A stretch of 64,000 nucleotides of DNA from Papilionanthe hookeriana x Papilionanthe teres (GCA_022702705.1 CM040428.1:95676805-95740804), one strand, 5' to 3'; shown: positions 12,656-24,595, counted from the stretch's first letter. Translations and numbers: made by a program. The notes: generated from the sequence alone by a model not told the origin.

Positions 12656-13440
12656 ATAATGAGCCTAGAAGACCCCGATGATCGACGTTGGGAATTATAT
12701 TTCGACGGAGCATCTTCAAGCACACAAAGACGAAGAATCGCAAGTGATAGTGCCCTGTAAGGCAGAATCGGGCTAATCTTTATAACACCGGAGCGGGGAT
12801 GTTAAGATACTCCTACCACTTAACGTAACCATGTACAAACAACGAAGCGTAATACGAAGCCCTCATAACGGACCGGAATTAACTATTCAAATGGGGATAA
12901 CGTACATCAACATCTACGGGGATTCACAAGCTAATCATTCAACGATCACGGACAAGACAGAATTTTAAAGCCAAGACTCGAGCAATACTTCCAAGCATGC
13001 CATACAGCTTGTTGGAACAAATTCCAAATGTGACGATCTACAAAATTCTCGTAAAAGAAAATGCTTTAACAGATGCTTTAGCCCGTCTCGCAAAAGAATT
13101 TGCCCGTTTGCAAGATGAATCAGTGGAAGTGTCAGCTCACTGGACGTCAGTCCTATCACAACTCGACATGTACACAATACACAAATCGAAAAAGAAAAAG
13201 AATCAACTGCAACAATGGATAGAAAACACGTAAGATTGGCGACAACCATTAGTAGACTACCCGCAAACAGAAAGCTACCAGACGATAGGTCGTTAGCCCA
13301 TCGTATCAAGAAAAGAACTCGTCTTACGCATTAATAAACAACACGTTATACGTAAGGTCTTTCGATCAAATGTGGCTAAGGTGCCTAAGCGGGTCCGAGG
13401 CCCGCGAAATCGTTAAAGAGGTGCATTCAGGACTCCGTGG
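12656..13440 (+). pseudogene. Element A second (archaeal-type) RNase H and linker, broken
   Basis: The start WELYFDGASS (about 12690) gives the first Asp of a second RNase H domain. YINIYGDS-like sequence (12903-12930) and the LEQ.F..A..LLEQIPNVTIYKI segment follow. Plant Tat/Ogre-group elements are known to have acquired such an additional RNase H between the original one and integrase. The frame is broken by small indels and stops. The linker to the integrase zinc finger contains the ALIN.LY segment shared with B. Confidence 0.75.
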
Positions 13441-14470
13441 CGCTCACCAGCCGGTCCGAAGATGAAAATGAAAATTAAAAGACTAGGGTACTACCGGCCC
13501 TCGATGATGACCGACCGCATGAAAATCGCCAAGAGCCGTCACCAATGCCAAGTGCACGGAGTGGTTCTACACCAACCTCCAAATGTGCTACATCCGACAA
13601 TTGCGTCGTGGCCATTCGAATGTTGGGGCACGTATATAGTGGGTCCGATAGAACCACCATCTTCAAAAGGACATCGCTTCATTCTTGCGGCTACAGATTA
13701 CTTTTCCAAGCGGGCAGAGGCAGCTCCACTTAGAGAAGTGAAAGCACACCACGTGCTACGCTTTTCAAGAACCAAGTTGTCTACCGTTTCGGAGTGCCGC
13801 GCAGATCATCTCGGATAATGGGTCAGCATTCGAAGCACGCAAATCAACAATTTTGTCGTGAGACACGGAATCGACCGGCGATACTCAACAATTTACTACC
13901 CAAGAGCAAACGGCCTCGCCGAGGCTTTTAATAAAACTCTCGTTCAAATCTTAAAGAAAACTTTGGACGATAATAAGAGAAATTGGCACGAGAAGTTGTT
14001 AGAAGCCTTATGGGCCTACCGGACAACCTTCGTAACTCCTACTCAAGCTACACCTTACGCTCCGGTGTATGGGTCCGAGGCAAGTTGTTACCTTTAGAGG
14101 TTCAGCCTTCCTTCACTCGAATTGCAGCTTGCAAACAAGATCACGACGAAGAGAACGCCAAATTACGACTAGAAGAATTAGAAAGCCCGGAAGGGAAAAG
14201 ACTTGCAGCAGCAACAGAATTTAGAACTATACCAAGCTAAGATGGTTCAAGCCCATGACAAACCGGTCCGCCCAAGAACCTTCAAAGTTGGTGACTTAGT
14301 TCTCGTTCTCAAGAGACCTATTCTCGCACATCGCAAGATAGGAGGAAAATTTGAACCCACTCGGGAAGGACCGTTTGTGGTCGAAGCAAGCATACTCGTG
14401 AGGTTCCTACCACCTAGTGAATTGCCAGTGGAGAACGACATATGCTTCCGATCAACGGACGATACTTGAA
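13441..14470 (+). pseudogene. int: Element A integrase, broken
   Basis: Integrase inserts the cDNA into the host genome. The zinc-binding end (KSRHQCQVHG-type) and the core are recognisable. Of the D,D,E triad, the first Asp (in WG.DIVGP) is Tyr at 13633-13635, the second is present in SDNGSAF near 13815, and the Glu is present in ANGLAEAFNKTL near 13915. The C-terminal segment KVGDLVLVLKRPI..GGKFEPT..GPFVVE ends near 14470. Frameshifts near 13820 and 14097 break it. B shows the complementary loss: first Asp kept, second changed. Confidence 0.85.
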
Positions 14471-14775
14471 AAAGTATTACGCTACCCGATGTTTCGAAGG
14501 AATGAATTCTTCATCCCTAAGAAACACGGGTGAAGTAATTACTTATGATCGGGTCCGAACCCAAAAATAATAAAATGTGCTAAAATAAATAAAATCATGA
14601 TAATTAAGTTTTCCTTGTTTTCTTTTCCAAATCAAAATCTCTTCCCTGATCTTATCCTACTTCATTCCCGTTAAATTTGAAAATATACAAAATATATATA
14701 TAAAAAAAATGTGTCTTTAATAAACATTTTCTTAATGTTCTTGTTCTTAGTATGACCCCCGATCCTTTTCCTTGT
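14471..14775 (+). other. Spacer between integrase and last ORF in A
   Basis: An AT-rich spacer of about 300 bp with no ORF. It holds runs of aaataaaat and a tatatata stretch, then the pyrimidine-rich tract that precedes the splice-acceptor-like site. B has a spacer of similar length (32185-32506, reversed) with comparable wording, so it is a regular part of the family. Confidence 0.55.
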
Positions 14776-14786
14776 CTTTTCGCAGG
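14765..14786 (+). promoter_or_regulatory. Splice-acceptor-like site before the AlkB-type ORF (A)
   Basis: The tract ttttccttgtcttttcgcag precedes ggaaATG of the last ORF. B has the same arrangement (32189-32210, reversed: ccttatttttcgcag then ggaaATG). A polypyrimidine tract, CAG and an ATG a few bases later in two diverged copies suggest the ORF is expressed from a spliced RNA. No transcript evidence is available here. Confidence 0.5.
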
Positions 14787-14789
14787 GAA

Positions 14790-16377
14790 ATGTCGAACCG
14801 GCGGTTGGTCCCGAACTTTAAGAATGGCGTAAGCCTCGCACTCGATGAAAAGAGGGTGAAAGATGGAGCGATAATCGAGATCGACTCGGATTTCGCACCA
14901 GCAGGCCTACAAGACGAGGAAAGTGACCGGGTCCCGGCTGACCGAGAAGAACTCGCCCGAGCAGACAAGGATGAAAGTGGGTGGCCCAAGCCACCAATCC
15001 AAAGAAGAAGAAAAGAAAGGCAAACACCGAAGAAGACAAGAAAATGAAGTCCGTAGTCGCTACAAGCAGAGGGCAAGCTTGTCGCCGCCGCGCCTACAGT
15101 ACATTCAAGAAGTTCGAAGAGCTACTCTCACAAGCAACGCAACGAAGAAATAAGAATCGCCGTATCCGTAAGATGTTAACAAAACTAGCCGCGGACCGCG
15201 CGACGAGACAAGCTTGCTAATGCCGCACATACACTTCAAGGACACCGGTTCACCAGAACCCGAAGAAAGGAGGCCAGCTCCTAGGATAACAGAAAGGACC
15301 AGTGGAAATCTCACAAAGACCGAAGAAAGAAGGCTACCACGCCACCGGATAGAACCACCGCAATGCATGACCTTGTCGTAGCAGCAACCCCGGGGATGTC
15401 CCGACGTGCATCATCCCCGAGGAGCCGAGGTATGCAGGAGAACGTGAAGGGATTGAACCGTATATCCCACAATATGTCACTGTGCCTCGCCATCTCAGCA
15501 TCATTCCGAATACGAGCCGGAGAGAATGCGAATGTCGAAAAGAAAACCTTCGAATACTTCGAGAGAATTAGAGGCGTAAGAATCAATATACTAGTAGGGC
15601 CTCGAGCTACATACGTACGTATTCTCGTAGTATGAACAACAAGAAATCGTGGATTGCATCCGGATTTGAAAAGAATGGGCCGAGCAGGCCGCCTAAGGGA
15701 AAACACATACTCGTAACCCCGGAGATGGATGCCGTGGAAGGGAAGAATCACAATACAATGTGGATGCTGTTACAACTTTGCAGGAGGACAGAAGGGAAAC
15801 CCACCGGAATACTCCGTCATGGGCAAGTGGATCCGATGCCATTAGTCATCAAGAGAATGGTAAAGAGATTGATAACATGGAGGGTACCGCCAGCAGATTG
15901 CATACCCAATAGCCGCATTATCAACATCTACAAGCGTAGGTGACCGCATACCCCCACACATAGATCACCACGACTTTGTCGACCTTTCGCACAGCCTCTT
16001 TCCCGAACGAGTGTAACATCATGTTCGGATCCGACCTCCGGATAGCAGTGCCCGTGTGAGTTCCGAGGGCCGCTGAAGATACCTTTACCGGTAGGTTCCG
16101 TCATGATACCGAAGGGCAACGGAGCAGTATATCGCTAAGCATTGCATACCAGGAGTACCAAGGAAGCGGATCTCGCTACTTTCGAAGGATGGACGACAGG
16201 AAGACACCTTACCATTTCCAACTGCACCCGGAGCTAGAGAGCCTCCGCCTTACGAGCCGTGAGTTACATGGGAGATATCACACCTCCAACGTACATCCAA
16301 CCGGCATCCTCGCCAAGGATGGCTTGGAAGGTGATGTTATTAACCATGTACCCCACTATTCGTACATGGATTTTTGA
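14790..16377 (+). pseudogene. AlkB-like 2OG-Fe(II) dioxygenase ORF of element A, broken
   Basis: This copy matches B's ORF from its ATG (MSNRRLVPNFKNGVSLALD) to its C-terminus. The N-terminal half is Lys/Arg-rich with no domain I recognise. The C-terminal half is AlkB-like: VEKKTFEYFERIRG, QQEIVDC, VDPMPLVIKRMVKR, NSRIINIY, then the iron-binding H-I-D at 15957-15965, KHC near 16140 and RISLL/FRRMDDRKTP near 16190. AlkB proteins remove methyl groups from nucleic acid bases using Fe(II) and 2-oxoglutarate. The reading frame shifts several times, for example just before the H-I-D, so no full enzyme could be made. It lies after integrase in the env position and before the 3' tandem array. Confidence 0.8.
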
Positions 16378-16639
16378 CAGATGCTTCTTTTGATGGATCG
16401 ACGAAGATCATACATATCCGTTTCGAGTCTACATGGATTGTATGAAATATATGCCGCATCAAGTTGTATGATGTATCTTCGACATGATTGGAATGAAAGT
16501 GACCATGTCACATTTTTGGCCTTCACCTCTTTTGTGCAAATCGACCGGGAAACGCCATTAAAGTTAAATGAGCTTCGAACAAAGAACAGAAAAGAAACAA
16601 AAAGGATAAAAGAAAACTTTCCTTAAAAATCTAAAAATG

Positions 16640-16990
16640 ACGAACACCAAATTCACATGAACATTAAATAAACGATAAAATAAAATTTGAATCATTAAAA
16701 GACAAACAAAATGAACATAAATTTCAAATCAAATCTTAAATCAAATTTCAATCGAGTTCAAACTCATCCTTCCAAATTTCAAATTCAATCAACTCAAATC
16801 TCAAATCAAATTCTCAATCAAATTTCAAATCCAATCTCGATCAAATTTCAAATTTGATCTTCCAAATTTCAAATCAAATCTAAATCAAATTTCGAATTCA
16901 AGCTTTCCAAATTTCAAATCAAATTTCAAATCAAATTTCAAATCAAATTTCAATCGATTTCAAATTCAATCTTCCAAATCTGAAATCCAA
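16640..16990 (+). repeat. Low-complexity AAATTTCAAATC repeats (A, 3' UTR)
   Basis: Degenerate short repeats of the type caaatttcaaatcaaatttc, strongly A/T/C biased, begin soon after the last ORF and precede the longer tandem array. No coding potential. Similar CAAATC-type sequence returns at 18780-18910 on the far side of the array. Confidence 0.75.
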
Positions 16991-17245
16991 TCCGTTCTAC
17001 TCTTCCCCTTATCTGGGATGGAAGTGGTTAATTCCATTTACACGGATCGAATCTGATGGCGAGGGATTATATCCAATCCAAACCAGGAACTTCCGATCAA
17101 CTCTTTCGAATGGGATATGTAACATCTACATATTCCCTCCAAATCTATTTCCTTCCAAGAAAGTCTTTTACAACTTTCCTGAAATTCTCGAAACACCAAA
17201 ATTTCACACTTTTCAAATCCCACACTACAAATCTTTGCAAAGTCA

Positions 17246-18700
17246 ATGACTATCAAATTCAAACTTTTTGGAGTCGAGGATTTTACATCCGAGACCGCAT
17301 CGTTTTAGGATCTTTTCCCTATCGCAATGAAATACATCAAATTCAAACTTTTCGGAGTCGAGGATTTTACATCCGAGACCGCATCGCTTTAGGATCTTTT
17401 CCCTATCGCAATGAAATACATCAAATTCAAACTTTTGGAGTCGAGGATTTTACATCCGAGACCGCATCGCTTTAGGATCTTTTCCCTATCGCAATGAAAT
17501 ACATCAAATTCAAACTTTTGGAGTCGAGGATTTTACATCCGAGACCGCATCGCTTTAGGATCTTTTCCCTATCGCAATGAAATACATCAAATTCAAACTT
17601 TTGAGTCGAGGATTTTACATCCGAGACCGCATCGCTTTAGGATCTTTTCCCTATCGCAATGAAATACATCAAATTCAAACTTTTCGAGTCGAGGATTTTA
17701 CATCCGAGACCGCATCGCTTTAGGATTCTTTCCCTATCGCAATGAAATACATCAAATTCAAACTTTTGGAGTCGAGGATTTTACATCCGAGACCGCATCG
17801 CTTTAGGATTCTTTCCCTATCGCAATGAAATACATCAAATTCAAACTTTTGGGGTCGAGGATTTTACATCCGAGACCGCATCGCTTTAGGATTCTTTCCC
17901 TATCGCAATGAAATACATCAAATTCAAACTTTTCGGGCCGAGGATTTTACATCCGAGACCGCATCGCTTTAGGATTCTTTCCCTATCGCAATGAAATACA
18001 TCAAATTCAAACTTTTCGGGTCGAGGATTTTACATCCGAGACCGCATCGTTTTAGGATTCTTTCCCTATCGCAATGAAATACATCAAATTCAAACTTTTG
18101 GGTCGAGGATTTTACATCCGAGACCGCATCGCTTTAGGATTCTTTCCCTATCGCAATGAAATACATCAAAATCAAATTCTTGAGGTCGAGGATTTTACAT
18201 CCGAGACCGCATCGCTTTAGGATTCTTTCCCTATCGCAATGAAATACATCAAAATCAAATTCTCGGGTCGAGGATTTTACATCGACGATGAGTTCTATCC
18301 AATGAAATCATCAAAATTTTGGGTCGAGGATTTACATCCGAGCTGCATCTTAGATTCTTTCCCTATTGCAATGAAATACATCAAAATCAAACTTTTGAGT
18401 CGAGGATTTTACATCCGAGATCGCATCGCTTTTAGGATTCTTTCCCTATCGCAATGAAATACATCAAATTCAAATATCTAAATTCTTCGGAGCTCAGGTC
18501 GAGGATTTTACATCCGAGACCGCATCGCTTTAGGATTCTTTCCCTATCGCAATGAAATACATCAAAATCAAATTCTCGGGTTGAGGATTTTACATCCGAG
18601 ACCGTATCGTTTAGGATTCTTTCCCTATCGCAATGAAATACATCAAAATCAAACTCTTGAGGTTAAGGATTTTACATCCAATACCGCATTACTCCGAGAT
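17246..18700 (+). repeat. Tandem array of about 82-bp units in the 3' UTR of A
   Basis: About 17 head-to-tail copies of a unit carrying gtcgaggattttacatccg, agaccgcatcgctttagga and ccctatcgcaatgaaatac. Spacing between successive ccctatcgc motifs is 82-83 bp (17318, 17401, 17484, 17567). The first units are nearly identical; later ones diverge and one is shortened near 18300. It has no spacers of a CRISPR kind and is not coding. Ogre-like elements are known for hypervariable tandem repeats at this position, thought to seed satellite DNA. B has a different array at the same place. Confidence 0.92.
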
Positions 18701-19149
18701 CTCTCCTCATTGTAATGATTCAATCCAATCGATTCAATTTTCTTTCGAGGTCAAGATGTTACATCTAAAACCACGAAATTCCAATTTTCATTTCAAATCA
18801 AATCCCTTCAAATTAATTTCGACAAACTTCAATCTAAATTGAAACTCCAAATCGAAATCTAAACTCACACATCGAAACTTAAATTGAAACAAAATAAAAT
18901 CTAAATTGAAATTCCCCGCATCATGTGATTTGGAATTCACCTCCTTTTCCTTTCCCCGCCGAGAGTTCGAGAATCTCCGGCTTCGCAGATATACTTGACA
19001 CTCCCCAACGGAAACTCTTCTACTTCGTCCTAAGTTTGTCACTTGGACATCCGTGTTGGTTTTGCTGATCGCTTCGGTCAACACCAATACGCGCGGTGTG
19101 CTCCGTCACTCACCACACCTATCGGGGGTCCATTTGTCGACCTCATTTT
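18701..19149 (+). other. End of element A internal region before the 3' LTR
   Basis: Non-coding. It aligns with B from ggaattcacctc (18930) to tgatcgcttcgg (19075). A then has about 75 extra bases (19075-19148) absent from B before both reach gatgaggtct. I do not see a clean polypurine tract; the only short purine run is the cgggggt near 19125. The exact LTR start is therefore uncertain by a few bases. Confidence 0.55.
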
Positions 19150-20205
19150 CGATGAGGTCTTCTCTTCTTCTTTTAGTACTTCAGGATCTAGCCTTAGGCT
19201 TTTCCTTCGACTATCTTAGAGGACTAGAATCGGGATCCACCATCTAGAATTTCAAACCACTTCTTAACTCCCCGCAAACTCCACAAACTCGACCGTAGAC
19301 CCCTAATCACCTGGAGGGTCGAAATCAAATGCGGAAGTTTAAAGGATGAGTTCCTATAGGACTCTTCGGCCTTAGGACCGCCCCGGTGGCCCGGTCCGGT
19401 GAAGGGCTGACTTACACACACACTACACTTATACACTACACTTTCACACACCTCCTAGAACCACACCCATACCTAACTCGACCTCCCGACTCATGTAGGT
19501 GATTCACATGGATGGTCCTTAACCCCTAAGCCCTCGGCTAAGAGGGTTAGGAACAACATAGTTGAATGCCTCAAATGAGTCCCTTCATGGCTCATGTGGG
19601 CTTGATGTGGCTTCATGGCTCAACCAAAATGATTTCATTCCACTCAAATTTACCCAATCTTCAATTTTCCAAATTTTCAATTTTCGACCCCGGGACCCTA
19701 CACCCGCCTAACTTACCCAAAGCCCTTGAAATTACCCAAATTTTTCAAAATCACCTAAATTACCCAAAATTCCCCAAAATCAATCCCAAACATTTCCACA
19801 TCACTCAAATTGATCATCCATACCCAAAAATACCAAAAATTCCAAAAATACCTCCCAATACCCTCCAAATACCCAAAATACCCTCTTAACCCAAAAATCC
19901 AAAAATTCAGAAAATTCCCAGAAAATTCCAGAAAATCCCAAATATTCCCAATTTCATTTTGTTCAACTACACCATGGGCCAATTTTGTCAATTTACCCTA
20001 CTTTTGTCAAAACCCCCAATTCGACCCATTTTAACCCTAAGTGAACCCAATGTCAAACCAAACCTATCCAATTGACCCAAATTCTGGTCCAATTCAATTC
20101 TAAACTTCAATTCAACATTCCCAACACCAATCTAGACCAAATCCAAGTCCAATTTGATTGACATTTGGATCCAATTTCACTTTTGGCCTTAAAGCCCAAT
20201 TTGGA

Positions 20206-20236
20206 CCCATGACCCAAACCTAACCCAAACTCACCC
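20206..20236 (-). other. Potential G-quadruplex on the minus strand of the LTR
   Basis: Four CCC tracts at 20206-20208, 20213-20215, 20224-20226 and 20234-20236 give four GGG tracts on the minus strand with loops of 4, 8 and 7. Plant LTRs are known to be enriched in such motifs. The whole 19640-20900 stretch is G-poor on the plus strand. Folding not tested. Confidence 0.4.
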
Positions 20237-21510
20237 AATTCAACTCCAATTAACCCCAAATCTTTTCTAAATCTTCCTTAGCATCCCCACAAGCAAAACA
20301 CTAACATGATTTGCCCAAAATTTGGACCCAAACCCCACTCAAATTCAACCCAAAGCTAAAAGGCCCAATTTCGACCTAAACCCAAACCTAACCCAAATGA
20401 GCCCAAACCCCAAAATCAAAGCCCAACCAAAGTCAAAACCTCTTTGAAACACTCCCATAAACATTTCTCAACATTAATTTTACATCAATTTCAACCCTAG
20501 CCCAACATTGGCCCAACTTGGCCCACTTGGACCTATATTGGCCCATTCACCAAAAGAACCCAAATTCAACCCAATTCAAACCCAAATCACCCCCAATTTG
20601 CTTCAAGTCACTCATGACACATCCATGAGCTAAACCCAACAATTATTTGGCCCAAGCCTTTACCAAAATTTCATCCCAAAATCCATTTTAAAATTCAAAA
20701 GCCCACTTTCCTAAACCATCTTAAAAGCCCATCTAAAACCATTTCAAAAAGCCCAAAATCTACCCTAAAGCCCACATGACATCTCCACTTGCCATCCACT
20801 TAATAAAAGCCATTCCCTAAGTCCTAAATTCATCATCAAATCATTCCAAATCAAGTTTCATACAAATTTCCATCAAATTACCAAAAATTCCTAAAATCTA
20901 TTTCCATGAAATCGACTCCACTTTTCCCAAGCCAAAGGTGAGCCATGCAAGCCATGGACAAGCCACATGAAGCCATGGAAGGCTTGACATGTGATCAAGC
21001 CATTAATGGCAAAAGGAGGGCCCCCTTTCCTAATCCTTCTTAAACCCTTTTTTACCTTAAGCATGTCACACACTAAACCATGCTTAGCCACCTCATCATG
21101 GATGGAGACCACACCATTCTCTCTCGGCCGACCCAAGTGATCCTTTTCAGCCCAAGACCAGGCCTTGGGTGGTGAACCTAGCCCAAAACCATGGGTTGAC
21201 TCATTTGAACCCAAAATGGTCTTTCCCCCATTCCATTTCAATCCAAGCTCTTTACACATGGCAATTGCCAATTGCTTGCACCAAGTCCCAGCCCCGACCC
21301 ACCCGACCTCGAGGGTGACCCATGCCCGGCCGGCCGGCCACCGTGCCGCCGGAAAACACCATGGCCGAGAGCTCACATGTGAGCCAACTTTGGAATTCTC
21401 CCTCGCCGAGCTGCCCCATCCCCAGCGGCCATTAGTAGCTGTTCTTCTCTTGCCAAGAGCAGCTCGATCCCAAGCCCTAACTCTCCCCGGGAGGCCCCTC
21501 CACCCTCTCC

Positions 21511-21518
21511 TATTTAAA
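21511..21518 (+). promoter_or_regulatory. TATA-like box in element A 3' LTR
   Basis: TATTTAAA is at the position equivalent to 564-571 of the 5' LTR, in the same GC-rich context ending ccatgagaggtgc. In a 3' LTR it could drive readout into flanking DNA, here toward B. Confidence 0.55.
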
Positions 21519-24129
21519 CACCACCCCTCTCGGCCATGAGAGGTGCTGAAACAAACCTTAAGGAAACTCGCCAAAATTGTTCCGTACTACTCCCCATACA
21601 CAGAAGCACTTGATCCCCACCGAAATCCCCCTGCCATTTCTTCTCTCGTGAGCTCAATTTCGTAGTCGAAATCCAAGCCCAAAACCAGGACACTTCTCCA
21701 CAAGTGAGCCAATCCCCAAATTGATTGGTTCTACACCTTCACTCGTACCAAGGGAAGGTGTCCACCAGCAAAAGCCCCATCTCCAGAGCCACCCAGTTGC
21801 TCCAACCTCCAAGCTTTGTGATCTACTGTGGTCGAAATCCTACCTGAGCAATTCACCGCACTGGGAGACTTCATCCGGAGCTTGCCGGGATCCAATCGAA
21901 GGTGCAACAACCCTCGGATCGAAGCCACACTTCTCTGAGCAAAGGTATGGCCTCACTCTTCTTCCCGAGCTTCTGAACATTCTCCATTTTTATTGCGTAA
22001 ATTTCATCCCACATAAACCGTATGGATGTGTTCGTCTTCTCAAGACGAATCCATAAAGCATAAGAACATGAAAATCCATTGAGTATCGAGTGAGATCTTA
22101 GGGATTTAGTGTGGACGGCTCTCGGGTGAGGACGCTCGGGGACGATGAACGGATGCCGTCCATTCAATACACGCGCGGACGGACGGCTCGGATGGCGTCG
22201 GACCGTGAGATGGTACGTGAACCGCGGGGCCCGGGCTGCCGACTCAAGCGGCGGCGTCGAATGGGAGCGCGACGCGTGTGCGTTCGGAGATGCCGAGGAT
22301 GACGCGGCGCCGACTGCGGATAAATAGAAAATTAGGGATATTTTCTATTTATTTAATTCCCTAAACTTGGAAAATTCATAACTTTGTGTAGGAAAATCAT
22401 AAAAATAAAATAAAAATACCCTCTCGCTCAGTGGAATAGAGGAGAATAATGTGGAAAAGAAATCATTTAATTTCATCAAGTATTTTATTTTTAATAATTT
22501 ATTTACTCTCTGCATATTTTTAATTCTCCATGCATGTATACAATTCACCATGGCATGAGACCATAGGGCTTTTGAAGCCTCCGAATTTGGGAACATTCCC
22601 TGAATTTTCCAAAGTCAGAGGCCATCCCTATGAAAAGTTATTGATTTTTCAAATTCATGTTACTGTTTTGAGTATTTTAATTCCAATAAATAGCATGTTG
22701 TGAAATAAATTCTAGGAAAATTTGGTGATGTTCCTTATGACCAGAGGACCCTAGGAAAAATAGGTTTTGAGTTAGTTCATTTAAAACAACCCTAATCGGC
22801 TTAAACACCCAAAATGGATCTCTAATTAATTAGAGCTAACCATACATCAAATTGACTTGAAATCAATTCTCCACTCGACCTTTAGGATCAGAGGAACCCA
22901 CCATAAAAATTTGAGGTCAATTGGACTTGGTTAGCCCTACTAAATGGGTCGATTAAGTCATTTAGCCATTTTGAACTTTAAAAATTCATAACTTTCAAAA
23001 TATCTTTCAAAAATTCACCAAATTGGTTTTGGAGCCTCTCTGATATTAGGGGAATTTAATAAAATTAAAATTTCAATTTTCTAAAAAAGTTGTTTTTTAA
23101 TATTATTTTAATATTTTTAATAATTAAAAAATAATAAAAATCACAAAAATAATAAAATTCACCAAAATGTCATATTTTGAATTTTAATCACTTAGGAACA
23201 AACCCCATATTTTTCTTAGGTCTATTTAATGAGATATTAAATTTTAAAGCCCTAGGGTAATTTTAAAATTAAAAAAATGTATTTTCTAGCATTTTCACTA
23301 AAATAATTATAATAAATCATAGAAAAATCAGAAAATTATAAAAATTGGTTCTATGATTTCCTTGATATCAGGGAGATTTTTGAAAAATATAAAATTCATT
23401 TTTCAACATTTATTTTATTTTTAAATTAATTAACACTCCAAAACTTAAAATAATTATAACAAAAATAATATAATTCAACAAATCACCAAAATTGGTCCAA
23501 GTGGTCCTCTGGTCATTAGGAATGACCCCTAATTTTCTTAAGGACAGAAACTTTCTCTTGGTCATGTTATTAAATTTTCCTTGGAAATCTCTATTTTCTA
23601 CCAAAAAGTAATTATATAAATAAATTAAATACAGAAAAATCACATTTTCTCCTCTCTTGTCTTTATTTACATATGAGTGAAGTCACATAAAAATTTCAAG
23701 TTCATTTAAGCTCAATTTAGTGAGTTATGAAATTATTAAGCTTAAAGGGTAAAGTGGTAATTAAAATTTTAATCTTTAATTAAAACTTTAGGTTTAATAA
23801 AAAAAGTAACAAGTAAAATATTTGATCCTAATCTGATTTGGATGATTGAAATTTAAATAATTAAAGGTTAGAAATCCATTAAGCAATTTAAAATAATTAA
23901 ACCTTAATTAAATAATTGATTAAATTTGGAAGAATAATAAAATTGGAATTATTAAAATAGGGATATTATTAGGAAGAGATTTATTCTTTAATTTAAAAAT
24001 CCCTAAATTAATTATCTCATTAATATTCAATTCTTAATTAAAATGATAACTCAAATTCAAAATATTAAAAGACTTAATCATTAAACTAAAATTAAATTAT
24101 TAAACTCTTTTAAAATTTCAATTAAAATT

Positions 24130-24595
24130 AAAAATAAAATAAAATTAAAAATTAAATTAAATTAAGTAAATTAAATTGAATTAAATTAAATTAAATTAAA
24201 TTAAATTAAGTAAATTAAATTGAATTAAATTAAATTAAATTAAATTAACATTAAAAGTTAAATTAAATTAAAGATTAAATTAAATTAAATTAAATTAACA
24301 AATTAAATAAACAAATTAAATTAAATTAAATTAATTAAATTAAATTAAATTAAATTAAATAAATAAAATCAAATTAAATTAAGTTAAATCAAATTAAAGA
24401 TTAAATTAAATGAATAAATTAAATTAAATTAAATTAAATTAAATTAAATTAAATTAAATTAAATTAAATTAAATTAAATTAAATCAAATTAAATTAAAAT
24501 TAAATCAAATCAAACTAAATTAAGTTAACATCAAACCAAACTAAATTGAATAGAATTAAATTAAATTAAATTAAATTAAATTAAGTTGAATTAAA
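24130..24595 (+). repeat. AAATT pentanucleotide array in 3' LTR of A
   Basis: Counterpart of 3177-3540, expanded: it contains a longer uninterrupted AAATT run (24417-24482) and a duplicated aagtaaattaaattgaatt block. Length change between two LTRs of one element shows instability after insertion. Confidence 0.9.

Noticed and set aside
17056..17475. 139-codon ORF with repeated peptide units
   Set aside because: It is a reading frame through the 82-bp tandem array. Units of 82-83 bp change frame, and the start lies in non-coding leader sequence.
17246..18700. CRISPR-like array
   Set aside because: Units repeat as a whole, about 82 bp, with no unique spacers, and it lies in a plant retrotransposon 3' UTR.
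20020..20240. Telomere-like ccctaa words (for example ttttaaccctaag)
   Set aside because: They are scattered single words in a C/A-rich LTR segment, not tandem TTTAGGG repeats.
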